64,000 nucleotides of DNA from an uncultured Alcaligenaceae bacterium (GTDB taxonomy: Bacteria; Pseudomonadota; Gammaproteobacteria; Burkholderiales; Burkholderiaceae_B): contig CALEQZ010000054.1 of assembly GCA_937908115.1 (NCBI GenBank), forward strand, positions 1 through 64,000. Reading direction: 5' to 3'. This document shows, in pieces, positions 58,389 through 64,000 of this stretch (position 1 is its first letter; each line of letters opens with the position of its first letter). A model generated the notes under the pieces. It worked only from the letters and a program-made list of their open reading frames with translations, searched no databases and had not been told where the DNA came from. The translations under genes were made by a program, and so were the position numbers.

Positions 58389-58408
58389 GGGCGGGGTTCC
58401 CCCCGCCC
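58389..58408. repeat. 8-bp stem-loop after the capsid gene
   Basis: A perfect 8-bp GC stem (58389-58396 and 58401-58408) with a TTCC loop sits in the gap after the capsid stop codon. It lacks a T-run on the minus strand, so partial termination or mRNA stabilisation that favours high capsid output is likelier than full termination. Confidence 0.5.
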
Positions 58409-58416
58409 AGCCGTGG

Positions 58417-59709
58417 TCAGTTGTTGAGGTTGACGACGGTGTCGAGCACCATCACGCCGTGGTCGGTCGGGATCTTGTCGCCCAGCTCGTTGGGCACGCT
58501 GAAGCGCAGCTTCGCTTTGCCGCACATGACCTCGCCGGCCACTTCGAGGTTGCGCTCGAAGTTATAGCGGCGCTCCATCCAGTTGGCGTAGGTGTCCGAG
58601 CCCTGGTTGCGGCCGTACACGTGCGCCAGCGCCTGTGCGCCCAGCAGCAGGGCCCGGTCCACCTGGAATCCCGCGGACAGGCTGTTGACCGTCACCGAGG
58701 ATTCGGCAGCGGTGGCCTGGCCGGTCTGGGTGCAGTACTGGACGGCGTCGCCGGGGCGGAACCGGATGGCACGGTCCACCTTGCGCACCAGGATGTTGTG
58801 CCAGAGCCCGGCCTCGCCCGTGAACAGCGGGTGCTTCTTGCCGCCCACAAACGAGGTCGCCCGGTTCCAGGCGTTCTGCAGGAACGTCCTCCACACCTGG
58901 CCGGTGGTATTGGTCAGGATGGACTGCCACTGGCGATTGGTGACCAGCATCAGGTAGGTCGGCTCGTCATCGGCGGCCTGGTCGCCCGGCAGCCGGATCG
59001 GCTGCATCTTGAACTCCAGGTCATCGAGGATGGCCCCGAGCGCGTCGATGTGCTCCAGCTTGAACACGTCGGTGGTATCGACGCTGCCCAGCGCTTGGCC
59101 ACCCTGTACCAGCGACGTGCCGTCCGCCACGTAGTGCCGGTTGTAGGTGGGCGCCTTCACCGGGTTGATCATGATTTCCCCGAAGTCGGGGTCCGACGTG
59201 AGGGGCACGACCCAGTCGGTACCGACCTGCGAGCCGCGGGCGCCGGCCAGGTGCACGACCGTGGTCTGATCGTTGTACCGCTTGAACCAGCCTTGCAGGT
59301 TGGCCATGGCCAGCCCGCGCAGCCCGTGAACCGTGCGCTGCTGGGTCATCTTGCCGCCGGCGTCAACCACTTTGGTGGCCAGGTCGATCCGGATGTCCAT
59401 GGTGGACATGTCCAGCCGCTCGCCTTTGCCCTCCGCCATGCGGTCGCCCATGATGGGCTTGCCGCCGGTCTGGTTGATCAGATCGACGCTGACGACGTCA
59501 CCTTGGGTCTTGGACAGGTCGGTGACGCGTACCAGCGGCATGTCGGGCGACGTCTGGCCCTTGAGCTTGGCCTCGGCGCTCGCCTGCTTGGGCGCAGGGC
59601 CCGTCAGGTTGTTCATCAGCGACGGCTGCCGCTGGGTATTGGCGAACAGCGCCGCACCGAAAACCTTACGTGCGAGCGCGCTGCCGGCGGGGATATGGGT
59701 CCCGGACAT
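58417..59709 (-). CDS. Major capsid protein, N4-gp56/DUF4043-like
   Basis: The 430-residue protein resembles the N4-gp56 (DUF4043) type of major capsid protein: GDVVSVDLINQTGGKPIMGDRMAEGKGERL, YNDQTTVVHLAGARG, YLMLVTNRQWQSILTN and the C-terminal HGVMVLDTVVN. It would adopt the HK97 fold. The gene lies between scaffold and decoration-like genes, exactly as expected. It starts 18 bases after the scaffold stop. Confidence 0.85.
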   Translation of the reverse strand: MSGTHIPAGSALARKVFGAALFANTQRQPSLMNNLTGPAPKQASAEAKLKGQTSPDMPLVRVTDLSKTQGDVVSVDLINQTGGKPIMGDRMAEGKGERLDMSTMDIRIDLATKVVDAGGKMTQQRTVHGLRGLAMANLQGWFKRYNDQTTVVHLAGARGSQVGTDWVVPLTSDPDFGEIMINPVKAPTYNRHYVADGTSLVQGGQALGSVDTTDVFKLEHIDALGAILDDLEFKMQPIRLPGDQAADDEPTYLMLVTNRQWQSILTNTTGQVWRTFLQNAWNRATSFVGGKKHPLFTGEAGLWHNILVRKVDRAIRFRPGDAVQYCTQTGQATAAESSVTVNSLSAGFQVDRALLLGAQALAHVYGRNQGSDTYANWMERRYNFERNLEVAGEVMCGKAKLRFSVPNELGDKIPTDHGVMVLDTVVNLNN

Positions 59710-59727
59710 AGTGAAAAGCCTCCGTGA

Positions 59728-60852
59728 TTACGAGAGGCGGGCCAGCTCCGCTTCGATCTGCTCCGGCGTCATGGTCATGAAGCGCTCGGTGAGCGCGGCA
59801 GACGTCATTTCGCCCAGAGCATCCTGGTCGGAACCGGGGGCCGGATGGCCACCGGGGATGTCGGAAAGCGTGGAGGGACCGGCTGCCGCCGCCTTGGCCT
59901 GAGCCACTGCGGCGGCGACGCGCGCGTCGGTATCGGCTGGCTGCTGCTTGGCTGCAGGCTGGTTCGGTTGAGCCTGCGTGGTGCCCGGCAGCTCGATAGC
60001 GCCGTTCGCGGCCTCGTACATGCGCACCGCCGCCCCGAACCGCTCGTCCAGGGGCTTGTCTTTCCACCGCTCCTGCTTGGCCAGGACGGTGTCGATTTGG
60101 GCGATTGCGCCGAACGCGACGGGGTCGTGAGCGCGGGTGTGGACCAGCTTGGGATGGGCGGCAATGGCATCCTCGACGGACACCAAGGCCTGCACGCGCT
60201 GCTCGCGTTCGGCTTCGGCATTGGCGGCCTGCGCAGAATGGACCTGCTCGGTCGCCGTGCCGATCCGCTCGATCAGCTTGTCGATGATCCCGGCCACCTG
60301 CGGCGATTCCTCGCGCAGCGCCGTCATCGTCTCGTCGTCCACGATGTCGCTGACGTCGCGCGTCCTGCTCGCCTTGCCGGTTTCCGCTTCTCGCTCCAGG
60401 GCTTCCAGCTTTGCCGTCAGCTCTTGAGCGATCATCTCGGCCCGGGTGGCGCGCTCACGCGTCAACCGCAGCTCCTCGTAGGGGATGATGTATTTTCCAT
60501 CCTTGCTCGCCACGCCGGCCGGCTTGGCTTCGGTCCCGCCGCCGGCGCCGGCCTGTTCGGCCTTGTCCGGATCGGCAGCCGCTGCGCCATCCTTGCCCTG
60601 CTCGCCTTCCGCCGTACCGGTGCCGGGCGCGTCACCGTTGTTTTCGCCCTGTTGCTTCGCGGCAGTTTCGGCACCCTCGCCGTCACCATTCCCGGTCGCC
60701 TCACTGGGCTGCTCCGACGTGGCGGGCTTGGTGCCCGCAGCCAGAGACTCCAGGTCGGCATCCTCGGGGATGCTCAGCGGGTCGCGCAGGTACGCATCCA
60801 TGTCGATTGCGGGATCGTGCTTGCCTTGCGTGGCGTGGTCTTCCGTGCTCAT
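59728..60852 (-). CDS. Scaffold protein
   Basis: The 374-residue protein is acidic and low-complexity in its first 120 residues (Glu/Gly/Ala-rich), helical in the centre (RERATRATRAEMIAQ-like region, EMIAQELTAKLEALEREAE) and charged at the C-terminus (ERFMTMTPEQIEAELARLS), typical of podoviral scaffolds that interact with the capsid via the C-terminal helices. It lies directly before the capsid gene in transcription order. No protease motif is visible. Confidence 0.72.
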   Translation of the reverse strand: MSTEDHATQGKHDPAIDMDAYLRDPLSIPEDADLESLAAGTKPATSEQPSEATGNGDGEGAETAAKQQGENNGDAPGTGTAEGEQGKDGAAAADPDKAEQAGAGGGTEAKPAGVASKDGKYIIPYEELRLTRERATRAEMIAQELTAKLEALEREAETGKASRTRDVSDIVDDETMTALREESPQVAGIIDKLIERIGTATEQVHSAQAANAEAEREQRVQALVSVEDAIAAHPKLVHTRAHDPVAFGAIAQIDTVLAKQERWKDKPLDERFGAAVRMYEAANGAIELPGTTQAQPNQPAAKQQPADTDARVAAAVAQAKAAAAGPSTLSDIPGGHPAPGSDQDALGEMTSAALTERFMTMTPEQIEAELARLS

Positions 60853-60889
60853 TGCCTCTGCTCCTAGTTGTCGGATAGGTCCGATATGT

Positions 60890-60920
60890 AAAAAGCCCCG
60901 GGCGATTGCTCGCGCGGGGC
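60890..60920 (-). terminator. Rho-independent terminator between portal and scaffold
   Basis: On the minus strand GCCCCG (60920-60915) pairs with CGGGGC (60900-60895) with a 14-base loop, followed by TTTTT (60894-60890). It stands in the 102-base gap between portal and scaffold genes. It would reduce the flow of RNA from portal/terminase into the capsid genes unless a separate promoter or antiterminator acts. Confidence 0.75.
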
Positions 60921-60954
60921 GGTGGATTGCCCGTATCCCTGGGCTGGGAATCTG

Positions 60955-63183
60955 TTATGCCGGCACGCGGTCCGGCTGTTGTGTTGCAACCTGCGCGCCG
61001 GTGCGGATCAGCTCGCGCTCGGTCTCGGCGCGCTCGTGCATGGCGGTCTGCTGCAGCTTGGTCTCGTTGTCGCCGGCGCGGTTGGCCAGCGCCTGCTGTA
61101 GCCGCGCGACCTCACTCTCCAGCTCGCGCAGCTGCTGCTGGTAGGCGGCTGACAGGTCGTTGCCCTGGTCTCCAGCCGATTCGATCTCGGCCAGCACGCG
61201 CTGCGCCTCCGCCAACGCCTTCTTGGCCTTGGCCTGGCGCTCTTCGATCTGCGACTGGGCATCGGCCATCTGCAGCTCTGCGGCCGCGGCCTGGGCCTGC
61301 TGCGCCTGCTGTTCGGCCTGCTGCGCCTCGGGACTGTTCGGATCGGCGACGATGCCCAGCTGCTTGCGCAGGAACTCCGCCATCTCGCGTCGCTTGGAGA
61401 AATCCGACATTTCGAGCGCGAATGGCACCAACAGGGCCTGGTACTGCGGCGGCATGCTCTTGAGGATTTCGGCGAACTGGCCGAACTGCTGCTGCCGGTA
61501 CGTTGGCGTGGACGGCACGTCGGACAGCGCCACCTTGACCGGCGCCGTCTGCACGTCCTTTTCCTTGTAGGTCTGGCCCGTCTCCGGATTCCGGCGCGGG
61601 ATGTTGACGATGATCCGGCGCTTGACCGTGCCGTTGTCCACCAGCACTTCGGCCTGGTCGACCATGTCCTCCTTGATGAGCTCCAGCAGCGCTTCCCCCA
61701 CTAGGCGTCGTGCCATGCGGTAGTTGTCGTTGATCTCGGCCAGGGTCGTGACGCCCTGCTCTACCAGCGACTGGATGGCGGTCCCGCTGGACGCATTGGA
61801 CTGCTGTCCCATCAGGGCGCTGTAGACGCCGGCCGCCTCCTGGATGGCGGCCTTTCGCTCCTGCATGACCTGGAACTGCTGGGCGCTGAGCGCCATGTTG
61901 TCGTCGATGCGGATAGCATTGGCGCCGCCGACGCGATTCGGATTGGTCACCACGAAAGCGTTCGCGCGCCCGATCTCCTGCGCGACATCGGACAGCGTGT
62001 TGAACCGGGAATCCACCGCATCCGAATCGACGAACACCCTGCGGCTCGACAGCAGCCACATCATTTTCGCGGCCCGCGCGTTGATCTCGTCCTGCGGCGA
62101 CAGCATGGCCCGGATCAGCCCGTAGGGAACCCCAGTCAGGTCCTCGCGGTAGCCGAAGAATGGGATGTAGGGGAACCGGCGCCTGTTGGTGGCGTAGTCG
62201 CGCACGCGCAGCGGCCCGATGTAGAAAGCGCAGCGGATCCGGTCGTATACGGCCAGCTTCGGCTGGACGGCGCCGGAGGCGACCACGGCACGGTGGTAGC
62301 GGTTATTTTCGTCGAACTCGATCACCCGGCCGCCGGGCAGCGTCAGCACCAGGCCGCGCACCCAGACTCGATACCAGACTTCGAAGCATGTGACCCGCTG
62401 GCGCGTGGTGTCGCGCCAATCCAGATCGTCCCAGGTCGTGCGCAGGCCCTGCTCCAGCGAGTACAGAAGGTCTCCGGACATCCTCGAATCGAACGTCAGG
62501 TAGTCGGACCAGTCCCGCCAAGTGCCCGCCGCCCGGATCGCCTCCGCGTGTTCGGGGAAAAATGCAGCGATGTGATCGGCGTCGTAGGTGCGCTTGCGCA
62601 CGACGTAGCGAGCATCGGACCAGTCAGGCTGCCGGCTACGCCAGTCCCAATACAACTCGGATCGGTGAATGCACGTAACGCGGTACGGGTAGCGGAACGG
62701 GTTGCTCTCGCGCGAGACCTCCACAGCGCCGAATCCTGCTTTGATCTGCGCCGCGTAACCATCGCTGCAGGCCCGATCCGCGTGACTCTCGCGCTCGGCC
62801 TCGTGCAGCCTGGCCGACAGTGCCTCGGCCTCGTCGGCGTAGCGGTCATCGTCGGCACTGACGTGCCAGTCCGTCCGGGTCTTGACCTCCATGCCCAGCA
62901 CGGCATTGACGGTGGGCGCAATCAGGTTGGTGATGAGCGGGCCCATCCCCTTGCTCTCCAGCTGCTGCAGCGTGTCGGCGTCCAGCTGATTGCCGTCGTA
63001 GTAGTCGCAGCAACGGTCGGCCTCGCGGCGCCAGGACGGTTGGTCCCGTATCTCCGTGAGCCAGCGCTCCAACTGCGTCACGGTCAGCGCGTGCGGATCG
63101 CGCGGCGCCTGGTCGTGGGCGCGCGCGATGTCGCCGGCTGCATGGTCTCCCATCAGTTGGGTGCCGGTGATTGATGTGGTCAT
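60955..63183 (-). CDS. Portal protein, P22-gp1-like
   Basis: The 742-residue protein forms the dodecameric DNA entry ring. It shows P22-type features: WLTEIRDQPSWRREADRCCDYYDGNQLD, the GMGPLITNLIAPTVNAVLGMEVKTR segment, PFFGYREDLTGVPYGLIRAM and a long helical, Gln/Ala-rich C-terminal barrel (about residues 610-730) with a coiled-coil. The ATG at 63183 overlaps the terminase stop by four bases. Confidence 0.9.
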   Translation of the reverse strand: MTTSITGTQLMGDHAAGDIARAHDQAPRDPHALTVTQLERWLTEIRDQPSWRREADRCCDYYDGNQLDADTLQQLESKGMGPLITNLIAPTVNAVLGMEVKTRTDWHVSADDDRYADEAEALSARLHEAERESHADRACSDGYAAQIKAGFGAVEVSRESNPFRYPYRVTCIHRSELYWDWRSRQPDWSDARYVVRKRTYDADHIAAFFPEHAEAIRAAGTWRDWSDYLTFDSRMSGDLLYSLEQGLRTTWDDLDWRDTTRQRVTCFEVWYRVWVRGLVLTLPGGRVIEFDENNRYHRAVVASGAVQPKLAVYDRIRCAFYIGPLRVRDYATNRRRFPYIPFFGYREDLTGVPYGLIRAMLSPQDEINARAAKMMWLLSSRRVFVDSDAVDSRFNTLSDVAQEIGRANAFVVTNPNRVGGANAIRIDDNMALSAQQFQVMQERKAAIQEAAGVYSALMGQQSNASSGTAIQSLVEQGVTTLAEINDNYRMARRLVGEALLELIKEDMVDQAEVLVDNGTVKRRIIVNIPRRNPETGQTYKEKDVQTAPVKVALSDVPSTPTYRQQQFGQFAEILKSMPPQYQALLVPFALEMSDFSKRREMAEFLRKQLGIVADPNSPEAQQAEQQAQQAQAAAAELQMADAQSQIEERQAKAKKALAEAQRVLAEIESAGDQGNDLSAAYQQQLRELESEVARLQQALANRAGDNETKLQQTAMHERAETERELIRTGAQVATQQPDRVPA

Positions 63184-64000
63184 GCGCGCCAGTTATTGGG
63201 GATGCGTCGGATGCTCTGGGGGACGTTGTTGCGCGCGAAGCGCAGCGACATGACGGCGTACCTGGTTGCGTCCATCACGTCGTCCATCTGTTTCACAATC
63301 ACACCATCCTTGCGGTGGTAGAGCCGGTATTCGGCGAGCCAGGGCTCCAGGTGCTCGAAAACCTTGAATCGCCCGGTCCGCATGCGGTTGAGAATGATCT
63401 GCACGCCGGGCTCCACGCCGATGCTGCCGTCGTCGAACTGCGCGCGCTCCGGCAGCATGGCCACGCCCTCGGCCAGGTACTCGTCCCGCATCGGCTTGCC
63501 GCTGTCCTTCTGGGCCTGCAGCGCGTCATGCGGCCACGCCACCGGAATCCAGGCGCCGCGGGCCTTGATGGCGCTCGCGTGCACGGCCGGCACCTGCTTG
63601 GCTCGGGCGTAGACGTCGTAGACGTAGACCACGTCCGTGTCCAGGTTGTGCGCCAACCAGACCGCGGCGGTCGGGTGGTCCCAGCCCAGGTCCAGGCCGC
63701 AGATGCGCGGCCAGGTGTCCGGGATGTTGAATGCCGGCACCGTGATGTCGGATTCCTTGACCGGGTAAACGGCGCCCGAGCCCAGCACCGGCTTGCCGTA
63801 GGCGCGAGCCTCGCGCTCGTGCTCCGGGTAACTGCCGATGATCTCGTCGGCCTGCTCGCGGGTGTAGTGCTTGGCATCGTAGATGCCCATGAACACCACG
63901 GCGGTCCCGGCCGGCTTGTCGACCAGGAACCGCATGACCGTCTGGGACATGCCCATCAACGGCGTGAACGTGAGGTAAAGGGGGCCCAGTGTGGTGTTGG
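63180..64000 (-). CDS. Terminase large subunit (C-terminal part)
   Basis: Only the C-terminal portion of the packaging ATPase/nuclease is in the window; the frame remains open to the right edge (TTLGPLYLTFTPLMGMSQ). Visible is the RNase H-like nuclease domain with its first Asp in ICGLDLGWDHPTAAVWLA, WPHDA in the middle and DDVMDATRYAVMSLRF near the end. The ATPase Walker motifs lie outside. Its 3' end overlaps the portal start by four bases. Confidence 0.9.
   Translation of the reverse strand, partial: NTTLGPLYLTFTPLMGMSQTVMRFLVDKPAGTAVVFMGIYDAKHYTREQADEIIGSYPEHEREARAYGKPVLGSGAVYPVKESDITVPAFNIPDTWPRICGLDLGWDHPTAAVWLAHNLDTDVVYVYDVYARAKQVPAVHASAIKARGAWIPVAWPHDALQAQKDSGKPMRDEYLAEGVAMLPERAQFDDGSIGVEPGVQIILNRMRTGRFKVFEHLEPWLAEYRLYHRKDGVIVKQMDDVMDATRYAVMSLRFARNNVPQSIRRIPNNWRA

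Noticed and set aside
1..64000. CRISPR array or rRNA/tRNA genes
   Set aside because: No regularly spaced direct repeats, and no tRNA or rRNA sequence, were noticed anywhere in the window.

Overview
The window is high-GC chromosomal DNA of a betaproteobacterium, most likely Bordetella or a close relative. That judgement rests on gene content and protein character recalled from memory; no search was run. It splits into ordinary chromosome (1 to about 33.2 kb) and the left part of a prophage (about 33.3 kb to beyond the right edge).

Chromosome. leuC-leuD-leuB (minus strand) complete leucine biosynthesis and end in a striking pair of inverted repeats at the left edge. A plus-strand peptide-uptake locus follows: N-formylglutamate amidohydrolase, a family 5 binding protein, two permeases, a fused double ATPase and a LacI-type regulator. 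Then come aroC with an M48 lipoprotein protease, a broken EAL-type gene coupled to a histidine kinase with a convergent response regulator, selO with a DUF2069 protein, a YihY/BrkB-like membrane protein, a CBS protein, dusA, thrB and a six-TM protein. From 33.2 down to 23.6 kb a tightly overlapped minus-strand operon encodes a Tad/Flp pilus or secretion system: Flp-like pilin, TadG-like, TadE-like, an unknown protein, CpaB, RcpA secretin, FHA-TadA ATPase, TadB, TadC and a DUF192 protein. No TadZ or TadV is present in the window.

Prophage. An AT-richer cargo segment next to the pilin gene holds a DUF3800 protein and a frameshifted two-TM protein. Next are an SRAP (YedK-like) protein and a Cys-rich protein behind a good LexA box. 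From 37 kb to the right edge is one long minus-strand late operon, read right to left: terminase, P22-type portal, scaffold, N4-gp56-type capsid, head and adaptor proteins, a fibre module, a lysis cassette (pinholin-like holin, SAR endolysin, Rz with embedded Rz1), a large tail protein, a lambda gpJ-like tip protein with two accessories, a GNAT protein, a protein ending in an S74 chaperone domain, another internal virion protein, and a 2501-residue polyvalent protein.

The most interesting item is the polyvalent protein. It strings together pyrophosphatase-like, RadC/JAMM-like, zinc-peptidase-like and phosphoribosyltransferase-like modules and an LPD38-like C-terminal half, and lies where podoviruses encode ejected proteins. 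Two perfect terminator-like hairpins sit in-frame in its linkers, suggesting fusion of once separate genes. The integrase, repressor, replication genes and right attachment site lie outside the window, so prophage completeness cannot be judged.
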